DNA of 64,000 nt from Sulfuritalea sp. (lineage in GTDB: Bacteria > Pseudomonadota > Gammaproteobacteria > Burkholderiales > Rhodocyclaceae): NCBI GenBank assembly GCA_016712985.1, contig JADJQA010000024.1:1-64000 (forward strand). Direction: 5' to 3'. The translations under genes were made by a program, and so were the position numbers. Within the stretch, counting starts at the first letter, position 1. Each line of letters begins with the position of its first letter. The notes under the pieces were generated by a model that saw nothing but the letters and a program-made list of their open reading frames with translations, did not search any database and was not told the origin of the DNA. Below, piece by piece: positions 38,565-47,462 of this stretch.

Positions 38565-39054
38565 TCAGGCGGCCGCGATGCGTCCGACGCGCTCCCTCTC
38601 TTCTTCGAGCAAGGCCGGCGCCTCCGGGGCGATCTTGCGGTCGGCGAAGGCGGCCTTGCGGATCAAGCTCCAGTATTCGAGCATTTCCAGCGGGCCGCGC
38701 TGGTCCAGTTCGGGAAGCAGCGACCCTGGGTCGAAGCCGGGATTGCGTTTGAGGAAGCCGACGAGAAGCGTGAAGGTTTGCGAGGTCGCCCTGGCGATCG
38801 AGGGTATCTTGTTCAGGCCCGATACGGCGCGGAACTAGTTGTTGCGGCCCGACCAGAGGAAGCTGCCGATGATCGCCAGCGCGATCAGGTTGCAGGGGAA
38901 GGGCAGCGACCAGATGATCCAGAAGATCGGCTCGATGATGATCTCGCCGCCATCGCCGCCACTGCTACCGTCAAACCCGCCGCCGGCATCCAGGCAGAAT
39001 ATCCGCTTGCGTATTGCCGGACAGCGCTTGCTGGAACAGCATGGAATCGAGCAT
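38565..39054 (-). pseudogene. Small membrane protein with in-frame stop, unknown function
   Basis: Read on the minus strand, GGFDGSSGGDGGEIIIEPIF leads into a hydrophobic helix, WIIWSLPFPCNLIALAIIGS, then FLWSGRNN and a TAG at 38835-38837. The same frame continues after the stop with FRAVSGLNKIPSIARATSQT and AFADRKIAPEAPALLEEERE to TGA at 38565. The part after the stop looks like genuine coding sequence. A possible start, MLDSMLFQQALSGNTQADIL at 39054, needs a one-base change to join. I do not recognise the family. Alternatively, these are two genes, with only the upstream one membrane-bound. Confidence 0.4.
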
Positions 39055-39092
39055 GCTCCGCTGAACTCGGCAGGACTTTATCATGCCGCGCA

Positions 39093-39269
39093 ACGGACGA
39101 ACCCGTCACTGTCACCCGCGTTGACGGAAGGAACGTGGTTATCGTTTCCGAATCGGAGTGGGTGTCGATATCCGAAACCCTGCACCTGATGAGCAGTAGC
39201 GTAAACGAGCAGCGGCCGAACCACGCGACTGCCGAAATCGTCGCCGAGATAGCCCGCCGCGCCGCCTGA
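39093..39269 (+). pseudogene. Phd/YefM-type antitoxin remnant, N-terminus missing
   Basis: The last 58 residues match the centre and C-terminus of a Phd/YefM antitoxin: DEPVTVTRVDGRNVVIVSES, then EWVSISETLHLMSSSVNE and the end AEIVAEIARRAA. The N-terminal DNA-binding strand-helix part is absent, and the frame upstream has no similarity. No RelE/YoeB-type toxin follows; the next 70 bp lead to the end of the HAD gene. It is probably a relic of a lost toxin-antitoxin pair. Confidence 0.5.
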
Positions 39270-39342
39270 TGGACCTCTTCCTCGCCGCCAAGGCGCAGGA
39301 AGATCGTGCCCCCACTTTTTTCTCGTAAACATGGCCAGAGGT

Positions 39343-40035
39343 CTACCGCCCGAGCATGGCCGGCAGCACCGAGAGATCGGCGATTTCGCCATCGGGCGTG
39401 GCCGGTATCCGCTCGGGGACCTGGGCGAAGCGGTTGCACCAGATCACGCGAAAACCGAAGGCCTTGGCCGAATAGGCGTCCCAGCCGTTCGATGACAGGA
39501 AGCAGATACGCGACGGCTCAAGCTTGAGGCGCTTTGCCGCCAGCCCATAGACCGAAGGATGGGGCTTGTAGGTGCCGACTTCTTCGACCGAAAGCACGGC
39601 ATCGAACACATCGTCCAATCCCGAGTTCCTGACCACCGCCGCAAGCATGTCCGGCGTGCCGTTGGACAGGATCGCGAGCTTCATTCCGCGGTGCTTCAAC
39701 TCACGCAGCATGGCCGGCACTTCGCCATAGGTGCCGAGCTGAAGGTAGAGTTTCATCAGGCGCGCGCGCAGGCCCGGAAGCTCGATCCGCAGACTCGCCA
39801 GGGCGAAGTCCAGCGCGTCGCCGGTGACCTGCCAGAAGTCGGCGTGATGCTGCGCCAGTCCACGCAGCCAGGTGTACTGGAGCTGCTTCAGGCGCCAAAG
39901 ATCGGAGAGGCTTTGCCAGTCCTCGCCCAATTCATCCCGCGCCGCGCTGGCGGCGGTGTTGAAGTCGAACAGCGTACCGTAGGCGTCGAAAACGCAGGCA
40001 TCGATATCTGGCAGGTGTTGTTCCGGCATGGTCAT
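39343..40035 (-). CDS. (S)-2-haloacid dehalogenase type II family hydrolase (HAD superfamily)
   Basis: The 230-residue protein has the HAD motifs: I with the nucleophile in CVFDAYGTLFDFN, II in KLAILSNGTPDMLAA, III Lys in EEVGTYKPHPSVYGLA and the final FLSSNGWDAYSAKAFGF. This matches type II haloacid dehalogenases, which replace halogen by hydroxyl on short 2-haloacids; in many hosts the true substrate is unknown. MTMPEQHLPDIDACVFDAYG with ATG at 40035 is the likely start; the open frame reaches back to 40077. The gene is divergent from the helicase and intact. Confidence 0.86.
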   Translation of the reverse strand: MTMPEQHLPDIDACVFDAYGTLFDFNTAASAARDELGEDWQSLSDLWRLKQLQYTWLRGLAQHHADFWQVTGDALDFALASLRIELPGLRARLMKLYLQLGTYGEVPAMLRELKHRGMKLAILSNGTPDMLAAVVRNSGLDDVFDAVLSVEEVGTYKPHPSVYGLAAKRLKLEPSRICFLSSNGWDAYSAKAFGFRVIWCNRFAQVPERIPATPDGEIADLSVLPAMLGR

Positions 40036-40245
40036 GTTGGCGATCCCGAGAGTTTGACGGCGACCCCTATCGTACAACTACGCCCGGCATGATTCGATCC
40101 GCGGCTTTCGTTCCCCGGATAAAATCCATCTTCCGAACCACCCTGGTCCGCACGCGGCGCGTTCCCGTCAGCGCCGTTCCTGCGCACTCCGCTTCGCGTG
40201 GCTCCCCGCGCATTGCATTTCTCAACCAGCCCGTTTCTCTCTGTC

Positions 40246-42863
40246 ATGCCACCCTCTACCAGTCAGTCCCGCAAGTCAGCCAAGCGGCCCAAGGCCGCGA
40301 AGACCGCAAGGGAGCCCAAGCTCTCCCGCACCCACGCCCCCCAGCATCTTTCGCCCGCCGACTGGCAGCGTGCGCTGCGCCGGCAGTTTGGCCGCGAACA
40401 GAGCTTCGGGCTGGAGAACCTGGGGTCGGAGCCGTTCTTCTCCGAATTTCGCGTCAGCAACCCGGCGTCGAAGACCCGCTATCGCGTGGTCATACGCGGG
40501 ATGCGCCCCGGCGACAACTATTGCGCCTGCCCGGACTACGCCAGCAACGAGTTGGGCACCTGCAAGCACATCGAGTTCACGCTGGCGGCCCTGAACGGAA
40601 GCGCGGCGCGAGGAAGGCGCTGGAGGCCGGCTACCAGCCGGCATTTTCCGAGTTGTATTTGCGCAACGGCAGCGACGGTGAAAGGCGGGCGGTGCATTTC
40701 CGTGGCGGCAGCGATTGTCCTCAGGCGGTGTTGAAGGCGGCGGCGCTGCTGTTCGACGAAGCCCGCGACTGGGCGCTGCGTGACGAGCGCTTCGACGAGC
40801 TCGAACGTTTTGTCGCAGCGGTGGCGAGAAGCGGCCACGAACTGCGCGCCTACGATGACGCTCTGGATTTCGTCGCCGGCCGGCGCGACGCGCAGCAGCG
40901 CGCTACGGCCATCGATGCCGCGTTCCCGCGCGGCGCGGCCGATCCGCGGTTGGCGAAGCTGCTGCGCGTGCCGCTGTATCCGTATCAGGCAGAGGGCGCG
41001 CTGTTCGCGGTGCGCACCGGACGCTGTTTGATCGGCGATGAAATGGGCCTGGGCAAGACCATTCAGGCCATCGCCGCGACCGAGATACTGGCCAGGCTGT
41101 GCGGCGTAACGCGCGTGATGGTGATCTGCCCGACCTCCCTCAAGTATCAATGGCAGCAGGAGATCAGGCGTTTTTCCGGACGCGAGTCCCGCGTCATCGC
41201 GGGCGGCCGCGCGCAGCGGCAGAAAGATTATGCGGAAGACGATTTCTGCAAGATCACGAACTATGAAAAGCTCAAGCCCGACCTTGACCTGATCGCCGCC
41301 TGGACCCCGGAGCTGGTGATTGTCGACGAGGCGCAGCGGGTCAAGAACTGGAACACCATCGCCGCCCGCGCGCTGAAGCGCATCGACAGCCCCTATGCCG
41401 TCGTGCTTACCGGAACTCCGCTCGAGAACAAGCTGGAAGAGCTGATTTCCATTGTCCAGTTCGTCGATCAGCATCGCCTGGGGCCGACCTGGAAGCTGCT
41501 GCACGAACATCAGACCAAGGACGAGTTTGGGCGCGTCACTGGCTATACCGGACTTGAGAAGATCGGCGAAACGCTGGCGACACTCATGGTCCGCCGTCGG
41601 AAGAGCGAGGTGCTGCGGCAATTGCCCGAGCGCACGGACCAGAATCTGCTCGTGCCGATGACCGAGGCGCAGATGCTGTTCCACGACGAAAACGCCGAGA
41701 TTGTTGCCCAGATCGTGCAGCGTTGGCGGCGGATGAAGTTCCTCTCCGACACCGATCAGCGCCGTCTAACCTGCGCACTGCAAAACATGCGCATGTCGTG
41801 CAACAGCACCTACCTGCTGGATCAGGAGACCGACCACGGCGTCAAGGCCGACGAGCTGGCGGCGCTGTTCGACGAATTGTTCGTCGAGCCCGAGGCCAAG
41901 GCCGTGGTGTTCTCGCAATGGACGCGCACCCATGAGATCGTGATTCGCCGGCTGGAAGCACGCGGCATCGGCTATGTCTGCTTCCATGGCGGCGTGCCTC
42001 CCGAGAAGCGCCCGGCACTGGTGGAGCGCTTCCGCGATGACCCGGATTGCCGCGTCTTCCTGTCCACCGATGCCGGCAGCACCGGGCTGAACCTGCAACA
42101 TGCGTCGACGCTGGTGAACATGGATCTGCCGTGGAACCCGGCGATCCTCGAACAGCGCAGTGCGCGCATTCACCGCATGGGGCAGAAACGCCCGGTGCGG
42201 ATCGTCAATTTCATATCCAAGGGCACCATCGAGGAAGGCATGTTATCGGTGCTGGCTTTCAAGCGTTCGCTGGCAGCGGGGATTCTGGACGGAGGCATCA
42301 GCGAAGTGGCGATGGGCGGCTCGCGTCTCAATCGCTTCATGAAGGATGTCGAGAACGTTACCGGCGCGATGGGCGAGGGTGAGGCGGTAACGCCAGCGGA
42401 GGAGATGGCCAACGTCGAAGCTGCCTCCGCTGCCGCGGAAGCAGCCGACGCCGCGCCGGAGGTGACCGCTGCCGCCGTCGAAGCAAGAGTCGGTGCCGGG
42501 GATACGGCGCGGGAGGGCGCAGCCACGGGAGACGCATCGTCGGGACTGGGCGACAGCGCGACGATCACGCTGGCGGACGCGCCCGAGGCAGAGGCGGAAG
42601 CTGTTGGCGAACCAGTCACACACGGCGCATCGGCCCCCGCCGATCCCTGGGGCCCGCTCTTGCAGTTTGGCGCCCAGTTCGCCGCCGCACTGGGCGCCGC
42701 CGCCTCGGCCGATCAGGAACAGACAAGCCATCCCTGGATCGAACGCGATGCGCAGACCGGCGCGCGCAAGCTCTCGGTGCCGTTGCCGTCGCCGGAAGCC
42801 GCGCGGCAGATTGCCGATGCCCTGTCCCTGATGGCGCAGGCCCTGCGCGGGCATCGGCGTTGA
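40246..42863 (+). CDS. SWIM zinc-finger SNF2-family helicase (one-base frame change)
   Basis: The protein of about 870 residues starts MPPSTSQSRKSAKRPKAAK at 40246. A SWIM-type zinc site follows, with CACPDYASNELGTCKHI (about residue 100). A frame change near 40605-40615 then joins to ALEAGYQPAFSELYLRNGSD. The SNF2 core has GDEMGLGKTIQAIAATE, VDEAQRVKNWN, LTGTPLENKLEEL, CFHGGVPPEKR and EQRSARIHRMGQKRPV. The C-terminal 200 residues are Ala/Glu-rich and end LSLMAQALRGHRR. SNF2 proteins move on duplex DNA using ATP; the bacterial role is unclear. The long open frame back to 40089 in the second frame is not the true N-terminus. Confidence 0.85.
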
Positions 42864-42897
42864 GCGATGGACCAGCCATAGCCATGTCCGCGTCTCC

Positions 42898-43200
42898 CGG
42901 TAAATGCCGAACTGGCCGGGCCGCTGCTGGCCCGGCGTAATGACGCCGAGTTGAAAGCAATTTGCAACAGGCACAGCGGGTCCGACTACGACGCCGACCA
43001 GGCCGCCGACAACGCCGAAGTGAAATCCATGCTGGAAGACATCCTGGGCATTGAACTCGGCGATGACGTGGACATCGGCTCGCCCGAAGATGTGCTGCGC
43101 AGCGCCGAGGCGCAAATGAAGGAACAACAAACGCGCGACGAGGCCGGATGCGAGGTATGGGCCGGCCGCCGGGCCAGGCGCAAGAAATCAGCAAAACAAC
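42898..43200 (+). pseudogene. Fragment of a J-domain (DnaJ-like) protein
   Basis: In one frame, VNAELAGPLLARRNDAELKA, then ICNRHSGSDYDADQAADNAE and VKSMLEDILGIELGDDVDIG, ending RRARRKKSAKQ. I recognise this as the middle of a family of bacterial J-domain proteins, where the J domain (HPD) would follow about 30 residues later. Both ends are missing: upstream is the helicase stop, and after KKSAKQ the frame goes elsewhere. In another frame NNSRDIAEIQHAIRDLKKDL ends at a stop at 43280, which may be the end of a different small gene. Identification is from memory of the family. Confidence 0.5.
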
Positions 43201-43392
43201 TCGCGGGACATCGCAGAAATCCAGCACGCGATTCGCGATCTGAAGAAGGATCTGCATGCATTAGAGCACCTGCGATAGTTGAAGGCTTGGCTCAAGGACA
43301 TGCGGCGCCAACCGCGAATCGACGATTTCGGCGACTGCCCCTTCTGAAGCGTGGCGAAGGCAAACACCGCGCCACGCAAGCATTGCGTCTGA

Positions 43393-43527
43393 AAACCGCA
43401 TTTGACACAGAGGACACGGAGAACTGCACAGAGAAGACAGAGAGTCAGTCGAAAACCACAACTCAGTCGCGGGGTGATCGAATGTTTTCCTCTGTGCCTC
43501 TGTGTTGAAAGCGGTTTCGACTGAGGT
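43393..43527. repeat. Dispersed intergenic repeat, CACAGAG-rich, copy 2
   Basis: TTTGACACAGAGGACACGGAG followed by GCACAGAGAAGACAGAGAG aligns with the copy at 12549. The opposed arm TTTTCCTCTGTGCCTCTGTG and GAAAGCGGTTT follows about 80 bp later. Here the element lies between the J-domain fragment and the end of arsS. It lacks part of the second arm found in copy 1. Confidence 0.7.
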
Positions 43528-43542
43528 TTCCAGCGGGATCGT

Positions 43543-44541
43543 TCAGCCGGTGCAACTTGGGGCCGGTGCGGCTTCCTGCCCGAGCGCGCCGCCGCAGCTC
43601 GATCCCTGACCGGCGGTGCAGCCATAGCAGTGATCGGCAACCCGGATCGGCAGGTCTTCCAATCGGCTGGCCGTCGCGCGGGTGATATGCAGCCGCGAGC
43701 CAGCCTTGCCGGACAGGGCCAGGCCGAGTTGCTGGTTGAAGTCGCAGTCGTACAGGTAGCCTTGCCAGTCAACGCTGATCAGGCTGCGGCACATGACCCG
43801 CTCGACATTTTCGTCGCGATGCGCCGCGCGCAGCGTGTTCATGTAGGCATTGAACTTGCCCTTGGAAATCAGCATGCTGCCGAAGCGCTGGATCGGCATG
43901 TTGGCCAGCGTGAAGAGCTGGTTGAAAACGATCCCGAAGCTCTCGCCGAGATGCTTCCTGTAATCGGCTTCCAGCGCGACCTGGGGCGGCGGCAGGCTGG
44001 CCCCTTGCGGGTTGTAGACCAGGTTGAGGATGAGGCCGCTGTCCGCCCGCCCATAGCCCAGCCCGTTGAGCTGCCCGAGCCCGCGCAGGCTGGTCTCGAA
44101 AGCGCCCTTGCCGCGTTGCCGGTCGACATTCTCCTCGAGGTAGCAGGGCAGCGAGGCGACGATCTCGACGCGGTGGCTGGCGAGGAACCCGGCCATGTCC
44201 TCGAAGCCCGGCTCTTCGAGGATGGTCAGGTTGCAGCGGTCGATGACGCGCAGGCCGCGTGCCCGCGCGGCAATCACCAGGCGCCGGAACTGCGGGTTGA
44301 GTTCGGGCGCTCCTCCGGTGAGATCGACGGTCTTGATGCCGGGGCTGGCCGCAAGAAAGTCGAGTACCGCATCGATGGTTTCAGGCGTCATCTCTTCCGT
44401 GCGAGTCGGCCCGGCATTGACGTGACAGTGCACGCAACTCTGGTTGCAGCGGTAGCCGAGGTTCAACTGCAAGGTCTCGGTGGCGCGCCGCGTGAGGGCG
44501 GGAAAGTCGGTTTGGGTCAGCAGGTGCAGCGTGGCATGCAT
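43543..44541 (-). CDS. arsS: Arsenosugar biosynthesis radical SAM protein ArsS
   Basis: ArsS is a radical SAM enzyme that transfers an adenosyl group to methylated arsenic on the way to arsenosugars. The 332-residue product has the cluster motif in LGYRCNQSCVHCHVNAGPTR, the SAM-binding TVDLTGGAPELNPQFRRLV, FNQLFTLANMPIQRFGSML and the C-terminal cysteine motif CYGCTAGQGSSCGGAL. The open frame extends far upstream to 45855 through antisense of the next genes; the ATG at 44541 (MHATLHLLTQTDFPALTRR) is the true start. The usual partner, arsenic methyltransferase arsM, and an arsR are not next to it. Confidence 0.92.
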   Translation of the reverse strand: MHATLHLLTQTDFPALTRRATETLQLNLGYRCNQSCVHCHVNAGPTRTEEMTPETIDAVLDFLAASPGIKTVDLTGGAPELNPQFRRLVIAARARGLRVIDRCNLTILEEPGFEDMAGFLASHRVEIVASLPCYLEENVDRQRGKGAFETSLRGLGQLNGLGYGRADSGLILNLVYNPQGASLPPPQVALEADYRKHLGESFGIVFNQLFTLANMPIQRFGSMLISKGKFNAYMNTLRAAHRDENVERVMCRSLISVDWQGYLYDCDFNQQLGLALSGKAGSRLHITRATASRLEDLPIRVADHCYGCTAGQGSSCGGALGQEAAPAPSCTG

Positions 44542-44721
44542 GAAGAGTCTCCGATGGGTGTCCTGGTTTGGTCGGCCAGGCCCTCGATTGCTTACAGTGT
44601 GCAGCGGTTTGTCGCCAGTCGTCGGTGTCCGCAAGTGTTGCCGGCCGGATTCCTGCACTGAAGGCGCGGCATTTCCGCCAAGGGGTATAGTGCAGCGTGT
44701 CCTTACCGCGGAGAATTCATC

Positions 44722-45351
44722 ATGGATCTCGCCCATTTGCCACTGGATTTTGCCGGCCTCCTGGCGCTGGCCGCGGGGCTTGGCTGGGCTTCCGGATTGC
44801 GCCTCTACGCTACGCTGTTCGTTGTCGGCGTCGCCGGCAATCTGGGCTGGATCGTGCTTCCCGATGGGCTGCGCTTGCTTGAACATCCTTTGGTGCTGGG
44901 CGCGGCCGGCCTGATGCTGGTCATCGAGTTCTTTGCCGACAAGATTCCGCTGCTCGATTCCGTCTGGGACACCGTGCACACCTTCATCCGCATTCCGGCC
45001 GGCGCCGCGCTTGCGGCCATGGTGTTCGGCGGGCAGGGTGTCGAATGGCAGACGGGGATGGCGCTTCTCGGCGGTACGCTGGCGGCCGGTACCCACTTCA
45101 CCAAGGCCGGCACGCGCGCCATGATCAATGCGTCGCCGGAGCCATTCAGCAACATCGCGGCGTCCTTCGGCGAAGACGTGGTGGCCCTCACCGGGCTGTG
45201 GCTGATGTTCGCCCATCCGTGGCTGATGCTGGCACTGCTGCTGTTGCTGGTCGCCATGATCGCCTGGCTGCTGCCCAGGCTCTGGCGCGGAATTTCCGGG
45301 TTCATCCGCGGGCTGTCGTTGCCCCGCCCAACCCCCGGCACGAATTCCTGA
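44722..45351 (+). CDS. DUF4126 family inner-membrane protein
   Basis: The 209-residue product has about five to six membrane helices and the DUF4126 hallmarks LAAGLGWASGLRLYATLFVV, IEFFADKIPLLDSVWDTVH, then GTHFTKAGTRAMINASPEPF. No function is known for the family. The ATG at 44722 is chosen because the first helix starts right after it. It is divergent from arsS and convergent with the decarboxylase operon. Confidence 0.88.
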   Translation: MDLAHLPLDFAGLLALAAGLGWASGLRLYATLFVVGVAGNLGWIVLPDGLRLLEHPLVLGAAGLMLVIEFFADKIPLLDSVWDTVHTFIRIPAGAALAAMVFGGQGVEWQTGMALLGGTLAAGTHFTKAGTRAMINASPEPFSNIAASFGEDVVALTGLWLMFAHPWLMLALLLLLVAMIAWLLPRLWRGISGFIRGLSLPRPTPGTNS

Positions 45352-45389
45352 GCAGGGCTTGGACGGCGGCGTTGCCGGCGTGCTCGGCG

Positions 45390-46595
45390 TTAACGTAGCA
45401 GCGAAATAAACGTTGCAGCGATGATGGCCGAAGTGATGACGCCGCTGATGTTGGCGCCCAGGGCCTGAGGCATGATGATGGCTCCCGGATTGGCATCCAT
45501 GGCAATCTTTTGGACCACCTTGGCCGTGGTCGGCACGCAACTGACCCCGGCAATGCCGATCATCGGATTGTATTTGCCGCCGCTCCAGAAGTACAGGACG
45601 TAGCCGCCCAGGATGCCGCCGAGCGCCGAGATGGTCAAGGCCAGCATCCCGAGCAGCAGAAGCTTCAATACCGTCGGATCGAGTAGCGTGCCTGCCTCGC
45701 AGAGGATGCCGAGCGTCAAGCCGAGAAAGAAGGTTGCGCCATACAGGAAGACTTCGCTGAGCAGTTTGGTGAAGGACTCGATGCCGCTCTCGCGCACGGC
45801 GACGCCGAGGAACAGCGAGAAGAACAGCGGCGCCGCCACCGGAAACAGCAGGCACAGCAGTGTGCAGGCCACCACCGCGAAAATGAGCTTCTGCGATCGG
45901 GTGATCTTCGGTCCGCGGTCGTCGATCATGCTGATGCCCCGGATATGCTTGGGTATCAGCAATTTGATCAGGTAGGGATAGGCGCCATAGGTCAGGCCAA
46001 GATAGAGGTAGCCGACCACGGTGATCGACACGAACAGGTGCTTCGCCAGCACCAGCGACGTGAACAGCACCATCGGTCCGTCTGCGCCGCCGATGGTGGC
46101 AACTGCGGCAGCCTCTTTCTCGGTGAGGCCAAGACCGACGGCGATCGGGAAGACCGCGATGGTTCCCAGTTCCGCGAACAGCGCGATGAACATGTTCTGG
46201 AAGGGCCGCGCCATGACATAACCGACATCGAGCAGCACGCCGATGCCCATGAACACGATACAGGCGATCAGGCCGTTGCTGAAGGTCAGCGTGTAGATCG
46301 GCTGCAGCCAGTCGATCTGCATGATGTTCATCAGATCGTTGGTCTCGGTGATCAGGGGATCGACGAACAGCGTGCCCATCTTGTTCCCTTCCAGGAACAT
46401 CACGCCGGCGTTCACCGAGGACATGCCCAGCCCCATCGGGATCATCAGCAAGGGCTCCAGGACGTTCTTCGAGCCGAGATAGATCAGCAGGAAGCCGAGC
46501 AGCATCAGGACGATGCGGCCGATCATGATCGCCGGCTCGGCCGCGGCCAAGGTGGCGATACCCTGGAACAGGTTCAGAAAATTAATGCTTTCCAT
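45390..46595 (-). CDS. oadB: Na+-translocating decarboxylase beta subunit
   Basis: The 401-residue membrane subunit decarboxylates carboxybiotin and pumps sodium outward. It has about nine helices and the ion-site motifs of OadB/MmdB/GcdB: FLGIGVLLDVGYV-like helix at residue 110-125, TIGGADGPMVLFTSLVLAKH and, at the end, GIAGVSCVPTTAKVVQKIAM with ANISGVITSAIIAATFISLL. It is the last gene of the four-gene operon, 96 bp after the biotin carrier. The frame is intact. The symbol follows the family name; the natural substrate may be methylmalonyl-CoA rather than oxaloacetate. Confidence 0.93.
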   Translation of the reverse strand: MESINFLNLFQGIATLAAAEPAIMIGRIVLMLLGFLLIYLGSKNVLEPLLMIPMGLGMSSVNAGVMFLEGNKMGTLFVDPLITETNDLMNIMQIDWLQPIYTLTFSNGLIACIVFMGIGVLLDVGYVMARPFQNMFIALFAELGTIAVFPIAVGLGLTEKEAAAVATIGGADGPMVLFTSLVLAKHLFVSITVVGYLYLGLTYGAYPYLIKLLIPKHIRGISMIDDRGPKITRSQKLIFAVVACTLLCLLFPVAAPLFFSLFLGVAVRESGIESFTKLLSEVFLYGATFFLGLTLGILCEAGTLLDPTVLKLLLLGMLALTISALGGILGGYVLYFWSGGKYNPMIGIAGVSCVPTTAKVVQKIAMDANPGAIIMPQALGANISGVITSAIIAATFISLLR

Positions 46596-46691
46596 ATGCT
46601 TCAGTCCTTCCGCAGGGCACCACTATCCATGCGCCAGCGCATCGAATGGCAGATCACGGGAGCAATTCCCGCCTGTTGGCAAAGCTCAAGC

Positions 46692-47093
46692 TCAGCCGAT
46701 GGTCACCAGCGCCTGGCCGGCCTCGACGGCGTCACCCGCCGCGACATGCACCTGGGTGACCTGCCCGGCGCGGGTGGCGATGACCGGGGTTTTCATTTTC
46801 ATCGCTTCGAGTATCACCACCTGGTCGCCGGCAGCAACGGTCTGGCCGACCTTGGCCTTGACTTCCACCACCACGCCGCCCATCCCGGCGACGACATCGC
46901 CGGCCCCGGCGGCGGGCGCCTGTCGGGGCGCCGCCGCGGCGGGTGCTGGCGCTGCGCTGGCGCTGCCTGCGCTTGCCACCGGCATCGCGGGCGCCATCTG
47001 GCCGGATGATTGCCCTGCCGAGCCGGAAGTGAGTTCCAACACCGCGACTTCATATTCGCGACCATTAACCGTAACCTTGAACTGTCTGGGCAT
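46692..47093 (-). CDS. Biotin carboxyl carrier subunit of the Na+-decarboxylase
   Basis: The 133-residue protein has an N-terminal strand motif (MPRQFKVTVNGREYEVAVLE), an Ala/Pro-rich flexible linker of about 40 residues and a C-terminal biotinyl domain with the biotinylation site ILEAMKMKTPVIA. It shuttles CO2 as carboxybiotin from the carboxyltransferase to the beta subunit. The small free-standing form matches MmdC/GcdC. It lies 13 bp after the gamma/delta membrane subunit gene, on the same transcript. Confidence 0.93.
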   Translation of the reverse strand: MPRQFKVTVNGREYEVAVLELTSGSAGQSSGQMAPAMPVASAGSASAAPAPAAAAPRQAPAAGAGDVVAGMGGVVVEVKAKVGQTVAAGDQVVILEAMKMKTPVIATRAGQVTQVHVAAGDAVEAGQALVTIG

Positions 47094-47105
47094 ATCCTGC
47101 TCCTT

Positions 47106-47438
47106 CTATCTGTTGCCACGGCTCGAAGTGGGCCGCGGCGCATGGGAATGCTGGCTGGAGCGTCCACCGCTGCCCCAACTGTGGCTGGTTGGTTCAAGGT
47201 GTAGCACGCGGTGCGGCCCGATCGCGGCGAAGATCGCCGCCGACAGGGCGGCCACATCCTCATCGGGAACGCCGGGTCCGATCGGGCAAACCGTTCCGGT
47301 CGGCACTTCAACCGGTTTGGCTTTTTCCATGCGCGAAGTCACCACGACCATTACCTTGATCAGCACGGCAACGAGCAGCGAGATCACGATGGCAATGCCA
47401 TAGACCTGAAATGATTTGATGATGGCGGCAGTGATCAT
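47106..47438 (-). CDS. OadG-family membrane subunit (gamma/delta) of the Na+-decarboxylase
   Basis: The 110-residue protein has one N-terminal membrane helix, VYGIAIVISLLVAVLIKVMV, and a soluble tail with GPGVPDEDVAALSAAIFAAI, the segment typical of MmdD/OadG. It anchors the soluble carboxyltransferase to the beta subunit. The C-terminus is Ser/Arg/His-rich and weakly conserved. It lies between the carboxyltransferase gene (24 bp) and the biotin carrier gene (12 bp). Confidence 0.88.
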   Translation of the reverse strand: MITAAIIKSFQVYGIAIVISLLVAVLIKVMVVVTSRMEKAKPVEVPTGTVCPIGPGVPDEDVAALSAAIFAAIGPHRVLHLEPTSHSWGSGGRSSQHSHAPRPTSSRGNR

Positions 47439-47462
47439 AAGGAGTTCTCCGTCGGTCGCCGA

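Noticed and set aside
40089..40610. Helicase start at 40089 in the frame of the long open reading frame
   Set aside because: The SWIM zinc motif is in the other frame from 40246, and the residues encoded before 40610 in this frame have no similarity to the family.
43543..45855. 770-codon minus-strand protein ending in ArsS
   Set aside because: The upstream 430 codons are antisense of DUF4126 and have no family resemblance; the ArsS start motif begins at 44541.
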